From contig NC_045132.1 of NCBI RefSeq assembly GCF_007655135.1, forward strand, positions 3,162,001 to 3,226,000: a stretch of 64,000 nucleotides of DNA. The letters are read 5' to 3'. Under the pieces are notes generated by a model. It searched no databases. It was not told the DNA's origin and saw only the letters and a program-made list of their open reading frames with translations. Both the position numbers and the translations under genes were made by a program. Position 1 is the first letter of the stretch; the number at the start of each line of letters is the position of its first letter. The stretch comes from Punica granatum (Eukaryota > Streptophyta > Magnoliopsida > Myrtales > Lythraceae). Positions 48,321 to 61,039 of the stretch are shown here, piece by piece.

Positions 48321-51300
48321 AATTGTTGGGAAGGCATTTAGCGCTCTCGTAGACACAAGAGCCTCCAACCTCTTCATATCCGAAGAAGGCGCGAAGAAGC
48401 TAGGACTTCGCGTTGCAAAGACAAGGGGGCGGCTCAAGACAGTGAATTCCGAAGAAGTCCCGACATGCCGTGTTGCTAAGGACATGGATATTCGGATCGG
48501 ACAGTGGAGCGGAAATGAAACTATTGAGGTAATCCCTCTTGATGACTACGACTTTGTTATTGGGATGGATTTCCTCGACAGGATCAATGCACTACTCGTC
48601 CCATTTGTGGATTGCATCTGTGTGTTAGATGCTATGTGCCAATGCGTGGTGCCGGTCAAGCAATCGATGGGAAATGGGCAAAAGACCTTGTCGGCCATGC
48701 AACTGAAGCGAGGGATCCAGAAAGGAGAAGTCACGTACCTTGCGGCTTTGAAGGTAGATGGGGATACGGGCTCGAGAGACGATGTACCAGAGAAGGTCAC
48801 CCAAGTCCTCGATTCCTTCAAGGATGTGATGCTGATGGAACTTCCGAAGAAGCTTCCACTTAAGAAGGAGGTGGATCACCGGATCGAGTTGGTGCCCGAT
48901 GCTAAGTCACCCGCCATGGCTCCTTACCAGATGGCGCCGTCAGAGTTGGCGGAGTTGAAGAGGCAGCTCAAGGAGTTGCTTGATACTGGCTATGTCCGAC
49001 CTTCGAAGGCCCCGTTCGGTGCCCCGGTGCTATTCCAAAAGAAGCACGACGGATCGTTGCAGATGTGTATAGACTACCGAGCACTAAACAAGCTGACGGT
49101 CAAGAACAAGTACCCTATACCGTTGATTGCGGATCTCTTTGACCAGCTTGGGAAAGCTTAGTGGTTCTCTAAGTTGGACCTTCAGTCGGGGTACTACCAA
49201 GTGCGGATCGCGGAAGGGGATGAGCCTAAGACCGCATGCGTAACGCGATACGGTTCCTACGAGTTCCTCATCATGCCCTTTGGGCTGACTAATGCACCAG
49301 TCACTTTTTGCACCCTCATGAATAAGGTACTCCACCCATTCCTTGATCGATTTTGTGGTGGTTTATCTTGACGATATCGTTGTATATAGCCGGTCACTCG
49401 AGGACCACGTCGAGCACTTGAGACAGGTGTTCGAGGTGCTACGGGAGAACTCCTTGCACGTGAAGAGGGAGAAGTGTGCATTCGTTAAGAGGGAAGTCCC
49501 TTTCCTCGGCCACATCATTAGCAGAGGTCGGGTCCGAATGGATCCATCGAAGGTGGCCTCGATCATGAAGTGGGAATTGCCAACCACGGTGACAGAGTTG
49601 CGTTCGTTCCTTGGTCTCGCTAACTATTATCGACGATTCATCAAGGGCTATTCAAGCATCACCGTGCCACTCACGGACCTCTTGAAGAAAGCCCGAGCCT
49701 GGGAGTAGACAGACGAATGTCAAGCAGCTTTCGATCGCTTGAAGTGGGTTGTCACGGAGGAGCCCGTTCTCGTGTTGCCTTGTTATGGGAAGCCATTCGA
49801 GGTGGAGATGGGTGCCTCGGACTTCGCTATCGGCGGGGTGCTGATGCAAGATGGCCACCCCATCGCGTTTGAGTCCCGGAAGCTTAGTGACGTTGAGCGG
49901 CGGTATACGGTCCAAGAGAAGGAAATGACGGCAGTAGTACATTGTCTCCGGACTTAGAGGCACTATCTCTTGGGCTCAAAGTTCGTTGTGAGGATGAACA
50001 ATATTGCCACGAGTTACTTCCAAACGCAAAAGAAGTTATCCCCGAAGAAAGCTCGTTGGCAAGATTTCCTAGCCGAGTTCGATTTCGTGAAGGAGTATAA
50101 GCCAGGGAAGACCAATGACGTGGCTAATGCATTGAGTCGACGGGTGGAACTCCCCGCGATCAGCCGACTTAAGAGTCCATTGTTGGGTCAGATCAAGGAA
50201 GGGCTGCAGCATGACGCTAAAGCCCGCATTCTCTAGAAGCTCGCTCGCAAAGGGAAGTCGCTGCAATTTTGGTGCGAGGACGACCTTGTTTACTCCAAGG
50301 GTCGTCGAGTCTACGTGCCGCTCTATGACAACCTCAGGCGAGAGATTCTACGGGAGTGCCATGACTCAAAGTGGGCTAGTCACTTGGGGATTCACTGCAC
50401 ATTGCCCCTCGTCAAAGAGCGGTACTATTGACCCCAACTGCGCGATGATGTGGAGACTTTCGTGAAGACTTGTCTTGTGTGCCAACAAGACAAGACAGAG
50501 CAGAAGTCGCCCGCAGGACTCCTCGAGCCTCTCCCCATTCCAGAGCGTCCTTGGGAGAGTGTTTCGATGGATTTCATAGTCAACCTTCCGAAGTCGGAGG
50601 GATGTCAGACGTTGATGGTCGTGGTTGATTGATTCTCGAAGTATGTGACTTCATCCCGACCAAGAAGGACTACCCAGCGGAAGAGGCAACCCGACTCTTC
50701 ATGAAGCACGTGGTCAAGTACTGGAGCGTGCCGACCACAATAGTGAGTGATCGTGATCCTCGATTCACGGGGTGATTCTGGACTGAGCTTTTCAAGCTTT
50801 TGGGCACGAGCTTGAACTTCTCTACAAGTCTCCATCCTCAAACCAACGGCCAAACGGAGAGGGTTAATGCACTCTTGGAGTTGTACCAACGACACTAAGT
50901 GAGCACAATGCAAAAGGATTGGGCGACGATGATTGATGCAGCCCAATTCTCCTATAACCTACAAAGGAGCAAGTCCACCGGCAAAAGTCCCTTCGAGATT
51001 GTGACGGGCCAACAGCCATCAACCCCGAGTACGGTGGCATCGGGCTACAAGGGGAATAACCCAGCGGCGTACAAGCTTGCCAAGAGTTGGCAAGAAGAGG
51101 CGGACTTGGCACGATCTTGCCTCAACAGGGTGACGAAGCGAATGAAGAAGTGGGCCGATAAGAAGCGTCGCCACGTCGAGTATAGTGTGGGCGACCTTGT
51201 GTTGGTGAAACTACACAACATTCTCCGACACAAGGACATGCACAAGGGCCTTACACGGAGATACAAGGGCCCATTCTAAGTCTTCCAGCGTGTAGGTAAC

Positions 51301-51708
51301 GTGGCGTACAAGGTGGAACTTCCTAAGAAGCTAAAACTCCACCCGATATTCCATGTGAGTATGCTGAAGCCATTCCAGGATGACAAGGAAGATCCGAGCA
51401 GGGCCGAGTCCTCACGTGCACCAATTGGGACTAAGGCGGCATACGATCGGGATGTCGAGCAAATCTTGGCTGATTGGGTCGTGAGGAAACGTTGGTGCAA
51501 GCCGAAGTGTGAGTACCTCATCAAATGGAAGGGTTTACCCGAGAGTAAGGCAAGTTGGGAACCTGCCGAAGATTTGTGGCAGTTCACAAAGCAGATCGAG
51601 GCTTTTTATGCAGAGGATGACGAGGGCGTCGCCAAAATAGGTGGGGGAGAATGTTACGAACGGACCTTCCTAACCTCGAAGATGATCGAGAGAGCCCGAA
51701 GTCGTTGA
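48310..51708 (+). pseudogene. Retrotransposon pol (protease, RT, RNase H, integrase, chromodomain), broken
   Basis: The protease active-site block reads DTRAS (near 48355) where aspartic proteases have DTGA/S, so it is probably dead. The reverse transcriptase runs about 48900-49540, with the catalytic YLDD near 49364-49375; a one-base gain in a T run lies just before it and a TAG at 49159. RNase H starts near 49800 (GASDFAIGGVLMQDG). The integrase has a zinc finger (CLVCQQDK near 50467) and the D, D, E residues in SMDF, VSDRD and GQTERVN. The C-terminal chromodomain (about 51450-51600, EYLIKWKGLPESKASWEP) marks a chromovirus. Further stops: 49706, 49955, 50234, 50429, 50630, 50773, 50896 and 51277, and a one-base loss near 50647. 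The last frame runs into the 3' LTR. Confidence 0.92.
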
Positions 51709-52035
51709 GGTTTGCAAGGGAATGCGTGCGATGGAGTCTTCTAGAGAGCCTCGGTCCCCGTACCTTCTGTAACTAATGTCGGTAGTTGGGATAATTGCAT
51801 TTATACCAGTAGATGGTAGAAGTAGTTGGATGTACATTAAATACCGAGTGTCTATATAAGGGCCTCATCTTCTCAATTGTACATACACTTAAAAAAGCAA
51901 TACAAGCATCATTCTCCAGAGCTTCTCTCTCTAATTTCTCTCTCTAGAAGTTTTGTGAAGGAAAATGCTGCCTAGAATAGCAATTTTAGGGCCGCACGGG
52001 TAGGGAACGCTAGATAAAATAGCAAGCCCGTGACA
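51652..52035 (+). repeat. 3' LTR of the chromovirus
   Basis: Partner of 46675-47079, with a 20-base deletion between CCTTCT repeats near 51760 and about 18 substitutions, many of them C/T or A/G changes. Confidence 0.95.
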
Positions 52036-54150
52036 TAAATCTGTATCCATATATATATATATATATTTAATTACTTTGTTTTGTTTAAATCTTTTTTTTC
52101 CCAAGAAAGAAAAAGGAAGAAATAATTCTTCATCTCAGACCTTTTATGCAGTATATGGCAGTCAAAAGAGGAGAGAGGGAGGGGGTTGGAATTCCATGTC
52201 CATGTCGATATCCAACCATATCCATGTTTATGTCCGGAACCATCCAAACGATAGTAATTAATGTTAGTCACTTTCCTGAGCAAAAAAGGAAGGAAAGCTG
52301 CTGCTTCTTTGGATACCTTCATGATTTTATCCACTACCCCAACAACAACATTCCCCAAAAAAAATTTCAAAATATATTGACATCATAAAAATAAAAAATC
52401 ATGTAATTGGTCTTTGCTATAGTCTATTTTTATTTATTTACCTATTTTTACAAAAGAAGAAGAATATCATTCATTTCATTTATAAGATATCGTCGGTAAG
52501 TTGAAACGATTGATGATACAAGTTACGTGTGCCGACATATTATGCGCTTTTATTATAATGTCTCTTAAATAAAAAGAATAAAATATGATTTAAGCGAAAG
52601 AAATTTGATGTTGATTCAGCAATTTATAATAACATAAAAGAAGGTAGCAACTGCAAGTGCAGTGATCCATGTCAAATATATAAGAAAATTGAAGTAGAAT
52701 CCCTTGGCATGTTTGATTATTATTATTATTATTATTATTATTATTTTGGGTCACATCCTCAAGCCAATGTTTAAATTTTAATGGTTGCATGGGCATGAAA
52801 CAATGTTGACCATCAGTTCGACGGAAATTATAAAGGTATGTTGAGGAATTAGGTAATAAAGTATTTAGGACTAAAAGATTCTCTTTTTATTTTTATTTTA
52901 AATATTTTAAATATGTATTTTCATATGTATATGGTATATAATTTGATCTTCCGAATCAATTCTTCCTCGTTCGTCTTCTTAAACTGCAAATGAAGTTTTT
53001 TTTTTCTCTTGACGGTCAATTTCTATCAATTGTATCTATGTTCTGCTCTGGACGACCAGTGAAGGGCGTGTAGGAACGGTTTTTTTAATGAACTGAGTAA
53101 CTGTAAAACAACAAAAAATACAATGAGTAATAAATTTTTTGGTAAATTCTAAAGGTGGAATAAGAAACTATACTTAACAAGATAAGGTGAAAAAGGACCA
53201 ATCACTTGATTTATTATCCACATGTTGATAAAAATATTTTTTTGCTATAATTTTTTTAATATTTTTTCGTATCACGTGATGAGATATAATTACTAAAAAT
53301 ATATCTATTTATAAATAGAAAAGAAATTCATAGGAGATAATTGACTCGTGCAATATTTAGTTCACGTTGTCATGAAAAAGTATAAATTTTTTTTTTAAAA
53401 AAAAAGTGAAATCGCACCTAAATTTTGACTGATTGAGTTCTGCCCCTGAAATGCTACATATAGCTTGAGATCCCTTTTTTTTTTTTTTGTGAATAGAAAG
53501 CAGCGGGGTTCGAGATTTGTTGACGAGGACTCCCCCGAATTGAGCATGCCATTCCTTCAGGTCACATACAGAACTCTTGTCCTATGAGCCGTGGCGAGGT
53601 GACGGAAGGAACCCGGACCCCAAATGTTAGCCGAGGCATTACCGCCAGGCCACCGGCTTGAGAGGCAGTATATGTATATGGGGCATCCGTCCTCTCCAAC
53701 TCACCTGTGGGAGCGGCAGACAGGACGCCCAATATTCAATTAACAGATCACCACAACATAGAATAAGCTCGAGGCCAAGAATATTTCCTCAATTATGAAT
53801 ATAATCCAAAGATAAAAAGAAACAGATAAATAAAGTACGTAATAATGATGCAGTTGACAAATTGTACTTTATATAAATAGCAAGTTGAAGGGTTGGAAAA
53901 CATCCCAATTAGACTAGTATTAGATTATCAAATCAATAAATTTGAATATCTTATGATCTCACGAAATACATCTTGTGACCTCGAAGAAAAGTATTTGGGA
54001 CAGAAGAAATATGTGTCCCGAAGATTCTGAAAATACAGCTCACCTCCATCAGCCTTTCTTTCTTTCTTTCTTTCTTTCAGTCCCAAAGGAAGGAAAAAAT
54101 AAATAAAAATAAAAAATAAAAAAACAAAACATCATAGACATAGTTCACAT
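52036..54150. other. Intergenic DNA upstream of the RRM gene
   Basis: Holds a TTA microsatellite (about 52717-52746), a TTTC run (about 54057-54079) and a patch at 53490-53720 with tRNA/SINE-like phrases (GGGGTTCGAGATTTGTT, CCTATGAGCC) that may be an old SINE. No gene is supported. Confidence 0.45.
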
Positions 54151-54608
54151 TCGATTCCACTCAAAGCCTTCCCTCTCCTCGTCGTCCTCCGCCCACCAGC
54201 CCCATCCCCTCTTTTGATCCCTTCCGCTGCCCCAAAATCAAATCTTTCTTTTTCCTCCCATCCCTCTCTGCTGTTTCCTCTTCCTCCTATTCCACTGTGC
54301 TCTTGCTAGGGTTTCTCTGCTTTTTCCTCTTACTATTATTAGCTAAGAGCTCTGTTCCTGTAGCCTGATCACCCACAGCACTACAGCACTCCCCTCGAAA
54401 GGCACCCTTCTGGCCCTTTCTTGCTTGGCTTCACACTCTGAGGTTCAAAGGGTCTCCGGTGATCCGCCCAAGATGGGTCCTTTGTGATGGTGGGGGCGAG
54501 CTCCAGTTCCTCACATGGCGGGCCTCACTTAGTCCAACAAACTTGAATTAGCCTCCTGCTTCAGCTCGCTTGATCGGCTCTGATACCGTGATCTTCAGTA
54601 TCCTTTCG
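54150..54608 (+). promoter_or_regulatory. 5' leader and promoter-proximal region of the RRM gene
   Basis: CT-rich sequence at 54170-54370 (CTTCCCTCTCCTCGTCGTCC and similar), typical of plant 5' UTRs, directly upstream of the coding start with no intron needed. The TSS cannot be fixed. Confidence 0.5.
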
Positions 54609-57600
54609 ATGGCGTATCACCAGACGGTGGCCGGGTCGCCGTTAACTGCCGTGAGGGACACGACGTACACGAAGGTGTTCGTGGGAGGGCTCGCGTGGGA
54701 GACTCAGAGCGACTCCCTCAGGCGCTTCTTCGAGCAGTTCGGGGACATCTTGGAGGCCGTCGTGATCACTGACAAGAACACTGGCCGATCCAAAGGTTAT
54801 GGTTTTGTAAGTACTGAGCTTCCCCACTTCGGAATTGCAATTTCGGTTGGTTGTGTTTTGCTCTATGGGTCAGAGTTTTGGCAGGGGATCAGCTTCATTT
54901 CTCAGCTTTTGTGATTTGTTTGCTAATACAATTCATGGAGGAACTGAGTTATGCCCTACTGATTAGTTGTATACAGTTCGGGCTGTTAGAGGAATGTCAG
55001 TTCTCTAGTCTTGGGTTCTTGGCTTATATATATGATGTGGTTCTGGAATAAGTAATTGCGGTTGCCATATCATAGTACAAAGCTGTTCGAGTTCTCTGTT
55101 TTAATGCGTCGAAGACGTCTATACACTCATTATATTTTCAGTTGTAGGGAAAACGGAAGTAAATTTTGTTGTTGTTGTAAAATGCAAACCGATCAAATTA
55201 ATTGAAGAGAATGAGAATTTTGGTAGAATTTTACGCAAGAAGGAAATCGGCGACCGGTCTCCACAATTAAAACCATTGACCTTAACTATCTGTTTCCATG
55301 TGGATTTTGGAATCTTCGGTTTCCTGTGAATATGCTGGTCTAATGAAATATTCCTCAGTTGATGGATCTCTTATCTTTTCCCTGTACTTTTTTTATGATA
55401 TGCTTTTTTGTCGTGGTAATAGAGTGCTGTTGACTACAGCTATGATGTGGTTGTACTTGTATTGCATTTATATGGAGGTTAGGTGACATTCCGTGATCCC
55501 GAAGCTGCGAGGAGGGCTTGTGAGAACCCAAGTCCGGTAATTGATGGTAGGAGGGCAAACTGTAATTTGGCTGCTCTTGGACGCCTCCGGCCCCCTTTTT
55601 CTTTCGGTATCTATTTCTTGTGGCACCTTGTAATTTACTATATGAAACCGATAATGGAGTTGCACTATTGAGCTATTCACTTGTTCCTTGGATCGATTTC
55701 TCTGGTCCAGAGATACTGTTGTTACGTTTTTGGCTTCTATTTTCTGCTGTTTATTTATGACAGAACACTCTTGTCCATTTTAACGCCCCATGTGCTTTAC
55801 GAAAAAGGAACGTAGTTCTGTAACATCAGTTGGACATTGGTGTACTCTGCAACAAAAACAGGTCCTTTTATTTTTGGGTGTTCATTTATGGAGGGTTGTG
55901 GGTTGATTGGAGATGGTATATGTCTAGAACCGCTTGTTTGATGCAGAAGTCAGGCTTTCTCTTTAAAACCAGTTATGGTATCTTGATGCATCTTTCTAGA
56001 AAGCGAGTATGCTCAACGATGTTTTGCAACTTGATTTTTCTAAAAGTCGAGAGCATATGGTGCTGCTATTGGTCTGATACTGATGTACATCTTTTATTTT
56101 TGGCGGTGTGGTCATATATCTTTATTCCTACTCTGTTCTTGTTCTACAGGGCGAGTAAGACCAGTGATACCTCTGATTGGGAGTGTGCAGAACCCGAGAA
56201 GTCCTTACGTTGGAAACCCCAGTTATCATCAACCTGGTGGTTCTTATGGTTATCAGCCGGGATTCGTATATCCCCCCTACGGGTAAGCTTAAGTTTGAGT
56301 TCATGGGAACATTAACATATAGTAAGTGCAGGAGATTAGTCTTTCCAAAACAATCTTCAACTAAATCATAATTACAGTAAGTATCTATTGCATGTCCACT
56401 TGCCATTTTCTTTACTAGTTAAAGTTGAGCTGACATGCTGATGGAATTGGGACAGTGTAGGGGCTGTTGATCCTAGCTAGTGATTGTGTCAATAAATGTG
56501 TTTTACACGTTTCACCAAAAAAAAAAGTGTTCTACATGGACTGCTCTAGTTTTTCTCTATTTTCAGTGAGGTAAACTGCAGAATGGTAATTTAAAGGAAA
56601 ATGATTAATTGTGTCATACTCATTGAAGCATCTGAACAAGCTAATCGTGTCAGAATTGATAGTCATTGGGACAGATAGTGCTAGTTTTTGAGTTCACAGG
56701 AGAGATAGGAAGATGGATTTACTATAAAATTTTGGCACGACAGGGATTTAGATGAGAAATTATCAGGAATTCAGGATGGCAATGGGCAATGTTTGTTATG
56801 TTGTCTCCTACGACCCTATCTTCTTTAAGACATTTTTTTTCCTCTTCGTTCTGCAGATACACCACATATGCCCCCGAGTATGTCTATTCACAGGTAACTT
56901 CAAGCTAAGGCAGTTTGGGAATTTTAGCGGAACTAGTATTCTATATGGCACGACTTCTTATTAATTATCATATAGCTTACTTGGGATTGTCGTCTCTGTT
57001 TTCTTCACGGTTGTTCAGGGTGCTTACAACCCTTATGTACCGCAGCAATACCTTCATGTTTATGGTGTGCCGGGGGTACCTACCACAGGACCTTACTCTT
57101 ATGGACAACTGGGGCACCCTACTTCGGGAAGTCATGGGTACACATCGCTCCAGAACTATGGAGTGCCAGGTCAGCATCTAGTGCAATTCGCTGGGCCCAA
57201 CCTCAACGGACCAACCACAGCTCCTCCAATTCCAACTATTCAGGCACCTTATCCCACAGGCAAGAAAGATCTCTCTCTTGTCTAAACTGATCTGTCCCGG
57301 TGCATGAGTAACTTGCTCATCAGAACTTGATTAAACCTGCTTGTTCCATATAAATTTGTAAATATGTTCGCAAAGAGATGGTAACAACAGTTGAACCTGA
57401 AGGTTGGGCCCGTGTAACCCATGAGAAACTTTGCCTTGGCCATTTTCACATCTGTTCTGCTTCTGATATATAGGCCGATTACAGGAACCACGTAGCTTAT
57501 ATAATGTCTGATATCTGATTCCATGAATGAATTATACCAGACTCGATTTTCGCATGGATCAATACCTCAAAGGCTTGTAAATGAGTTTCTTGCTTTTCAT

Positions 57601-57766
57601 GCCTAATTTGAGGGCCACTACTTAATAATTGTAACCCTTCATTTGACCTTATTAGTCGCATTGGCTTTCTCCAGGTGTGGGTGGACCGGTTCCGGGACAG
57701 CCACAGATAATTGTAACTGCTCATTCTCCACAGTTCACTAGTGGTTCTGATCAAACAGCTGGTTGA
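54609..57766 (+). CDS. RRM-type RNA-binding protein, 274 codons (RBM24/38-like)
   Basis: A small plant RNA-binding protein with one N-terminal RRM and a Tyr/Gly/Pro/Gln-rich tail. Coding exons: 54609-54806, 55483-55606, 56150-56282, 56857-56893, 57019-57259, 57675-57766; phases close. RNP2 is KVFVGGL and RNP1 is KGYGFVTF, the latter split by intron 1. Residues about 20-95 form the RRM (ending [10 protein letters not shown]), followed by [20 protein letters not shown] and a low-complexity tail to the end QTAG. Start choice: an in-frame ATG lies 39 bases upstream (54570), but the family usually starts MAY..., so 54609 is preferred. Intron 5 begins GC, not GT, in the context CACAG/GCAAGAAAG, a standard GC-AG donor. 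If it is retained the protein ends eight residues later at KKDLSLV. Expected role: binding mRNA to control splicing, stability or translation. Confidence 0.9.
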
Positions 57767-60765
57767 GTTTTCCATTGGAAAGTCACATCGTCAGGCAAGT
57801 TTTCTTCATGTATTCTTTTCCCTTGATTTTGGAAGATTTTATAATATCTTTTTTAATGTATAATAATTTTAAAATTTTTAGTAATTTTTAGTTTTATGGT
57901 GTAATTTTCTCTGCAGGTAATCCTTAGATTGCGGCGGGACTTAGAGCTGCAGTACCGCTACTTCAGCGGCAGGCTCCGAATCTTAGCCTTGCAAGTTGTC
58001 ATCTTGGCATCTAGAGGTGATACGAAATGGCTTATCTTGTTTTTCCTAAATAACAGTGCTGCCGTCGACCCATTTAGAAGGGATTTACATAAACCAGATC
58101 AATCACAGCTAGTTGAATGGAAACATACAAATACATGTCGTACTATTTTCGCATGTCATGCAATCAAATGATATTGTTCCTTATCAAATGACAAATAATT
58201 AATTACGAAATCTACAATATATTCTTTGTTTTCATGATCTCATTGTAACAGTGCAAGTGCAAGTTGTAATGGATGTAATTGACCCTATGTACATTGATCC
58301 TTCTCTACATTTCTGGCTAGATCTAGATATTATTTGAAGTCTTTCAAAATGCAATTCAACATATTGTCCGTTTATTTTTTGCTGTCAAATTTGGAAATAT
58401 ATAGAAATGCAAACATTTTTCTATAGCAAAAGGTGGCTCTCTCCTAGAGCCTGCAAAATTTCAGCACCCTTTTCTCCGACTGATTGATTTTTTTATTCAA
58501 TGCAGGTCATCTTTTGTTGTGACGATCAAAGATCGAAGTCAGCTGTAAGATGTTGAGTCACTACTCTGAACCCAAACCCCAGAGTCTGAGGCCGTGGCAA
58601 GAAGGTGTTGGGACCACTCTTCCATCGCCCTCCAAAGAACGTGTTCTCGGCCTTTCTCCCCGAGTTGGCTGCCCAGGAATGCGGTTTTCCCTCGCAGCCA
58701 AAAAACATGTTGAAAGAAAAAAGACCGATCTTGTCCTGTGTCATGAAAGAATCAACATATGATTCTACTGCATCATCCTAACCGAACCGTGGAGCAGGTC
58801 CAGGTTCAGGTTTCTAGTTCGGTTTGCATCAGTAGCTGTGGTCATCATATATCTCCATTTCTGCATCTCTCGTTTGCATCTTTAACGTTTCTGTTTACAG
58901 AACTCCCAATGCTGGTATATTCTTTTACCAGTAGGGCGCCCGTAGAATTTCCCCTTTTTTCATCTCCAACTTTTTGTTCCGGTTTCTTAAGGAAGCCAAA
59001 TTCATAACCAAGTGTGGGCAGTACACTATTGCACTTCTTTCTTTTCCCAGTTTCTTTTTCCTGGACTCTACTATTGCGACGATTTCTTTGTAGTCGTATT
59101 CTCGTGTTGGACTAAGTGAGTAGTTTTTATCAGTCGAGATCCCTGTGCTGCTAAGTCTTTGCTGAAGCATGTTGGCTGTGACAATTAATCCAGCAGATGG
59201 ACCTTCGTTGGCTAAGATCAAATCCCGATTGTCCCACAGCTGTGGTCGGGCATTCTCCTGTGGTTCCATGATATTGATTCTGCGACTCCTCCCCATGAGC
59301 TTTGTCGTGTTCATCTTTAATCCCAGCAAACCCAATCTAGATTATCAAATGTTCCGTCGAAAATTTATTTTCCAACTCTGTTCATCTCCAGCACCTCCGA
59401 ATCGGTTGTCTGTCAATCTTCACCTTCTGCCTGGCTACATGGGGCAGAAGAGTCTCTGATGGAGGAGAAGAAGATGGAGTTCCAGCGGCAGGTCAAGTCT
59501 ATTTCGGAAATTCTTACGTTCAGCCGTTGGACGTTTAGTCAGTTGAGAGAAAAAATTCTTTAATAGTTGAAGAGTAACGTACAAGTGTAAAAAAGTTCGG
59601 TGAAAGTTCTGCACGAGTGTGGAAAATTTTCACACCAACAATGTTTTTAGTGTTAAAATTTGTTGCACTAGGAAAAAACGTTTTGTACACTTGTAAAAGT
59701 GATCTGAAAAAGTTCCGCACGAGTGCAAAAAAAATTTGTACTTGAAGGATAATGTTTTAAAAGAGAGTTAAATACCACGATAAAATAAATTTTCCTACAA
59801 AAAGGACGGCTTTTCGTATCAAAGAAAACATTTTCTCTGGTACGGACTATTCCTCTAGTACAAAAAAACTTATCACAAGAAGAACAATGTGTCGAGAAGC
59901 CTTTCACACTTGTACGAGATGTTGGCCTTTTAAGTGCGAAAAATTTTCGCACTTGTGTGAAATTTGTTACAGACTAAACGGGAGATTGCAATCCAAAAGA
60001 CTAATTTATTAGGTGGGAGAGCTTATTTAGTCCATAACAATATGAACTGAACCGATTGAAGGTATGAGATATGTCCCATATTGATTGTATGGGCAATTAA
60101 TGTGAGAACATTACGTCAGACTCTACACCAAATCTGCTTAAGATTATAAGGAAAAAAAAAGGATTATGGAACTCCTCACCGTACTTTTAAACGAAATCAA
60201 CGTGGACAAATTTCATACCTTCAATTGGTTGAATCCATAACAAAATCCTTTTCCACTTGTGGGAGACGTTCTTCAAATATCGCACTTGGAGCTGCTAAAC
60301 ATTGAGTCATGGAACTCTAGAATTCACTGTCTTTTTGGGTGGGATAGAGAAATGTAAACCCCGATGCTTAGAAGACACATGCTTTTTTTTTTATTATTTT
60401 TTCGATTGTATGAGTGGTCTACTCATATGCTTATCTATATTTCTTGAATATATATTTATTTTATTGCTTTATTACTTTTTATTTGATAATTCTATTAGGT
60501 GAATTAATTGTATATAATTACCTTTGTGCCACTATTTAATGCACTGTTTTCAAATTTTTATATATAGATATATATTTATATTCTTTCTTACAATGTAATT
60601 TTTTTTGAAAGACTAATTTTCATAAAGATGAATAATATTTTTTAATTATATTAATTTTCAGAAAAAATTTCATAACTTTTTATTAAAAATTATAGAAAGC
60701 AAATTAGTTCAATGATAATTTTGCAACTAACCATCTCATTTAATAAGCGTAGTCTATTAAGTGAA
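57767..60765. other. RRM gene 3' region and following spacer
   Basis: The first several hundred bases should be the RRM 3' UTR, possibly spliced (GTCAGGCAAG near 57790; TTTCTCTGCAGGTAATCC near 57910). Frames at 58550-58762 (+) and 58925-59335 (-, 136 codons) have no motif I recognise. At 59560-59960 phrases of the type GCACGAGTG, AAAATTTTCGCAC and CACTTGTG recur in both orientations, a decayed repeat. Confidence 0.4.
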
Positions 60766-61000
60766 CTAGACCAACGGGCCCGTGCATATACAGGGCTATA
60801 TCTTGCTATATTTAATACAATCATTCTCTTAGTTTTTATTACGACCTCTATAAAAATGATTTTCATTTATTCTCATACATATTTATAATATTTCACGGAT
60901 ACAATGTCTCCTTTGTTAGTTGAGTGATCTTAGTACTCCACCCACTATAAGAATGTAAAAAAAATGCTCACATGAACACATCTTATTCATACATCTAACA
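60766..61000 (-). mobile_element. Helitron-like 3' end, minus strand
   Basis: Read on the minus strand, a GC-rich palindrome (CCCTGTATATGCACGGG) is followed by CCCGTTGGT and CTAG (60766-60769), then T. This is the classic arrangement of hairpin, short spacer and CTAG before T. The 5' end of the element is not resolved, so the right limit is nominal. Confidence 0.5.
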
Positions 61001-61039
61001 AAAAATAGAGTAAACAATAAATCAAATATTTCATGTATT

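Larger units (their letters stand above)
46675..52035 (+). mobile_element. Ty3/gypsy chromovirus retrotransposon, complete but inactivated
   Basis: The 5' LTR is 46675-47079 (405 bp) and the 3' LTR 51652-52035 (384 bp), both TG...CA. The direct flank TAAA occurs on both sides (46671-46674 and 52036-52039). A primer-binding site complementary to initiator Met tRNA type starts at 47082 (TGGTAACAAAGC), and a purine tract (51641-51650, GTGGGGGAGA) precedes the 3' LTR. Order: gag, protease, reverse transcriptase, RNase H, integrase, chromodomain. Stops and frame changes in every domain make it non-autonomous. The LTRs differ by about 18 substitutions and a 20-base deletion, pointing to an insertion of moderate age. 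Confidence 0.95.

Noticed and set aside
53490..53720. tRNA gene
   Set aside because: It contains GGTTCGA-like and other tRNA-like words, but no cloverleaf of normal length could be drawn; probably an old SINE.
54570..54608. Upstream ATG as start of the RRM protein
   Set aside because: In frame and 13 codons longer, but the added residues are unlike the family, whose members usually begin at MAY.
58925..59335. 136-codon open frame (-) downstream of the RRM gene
   Set aside because: Composition is plausible, but no motif, homologous memory or splice partners; a chance frame or 3' UTR antisense is as likely.
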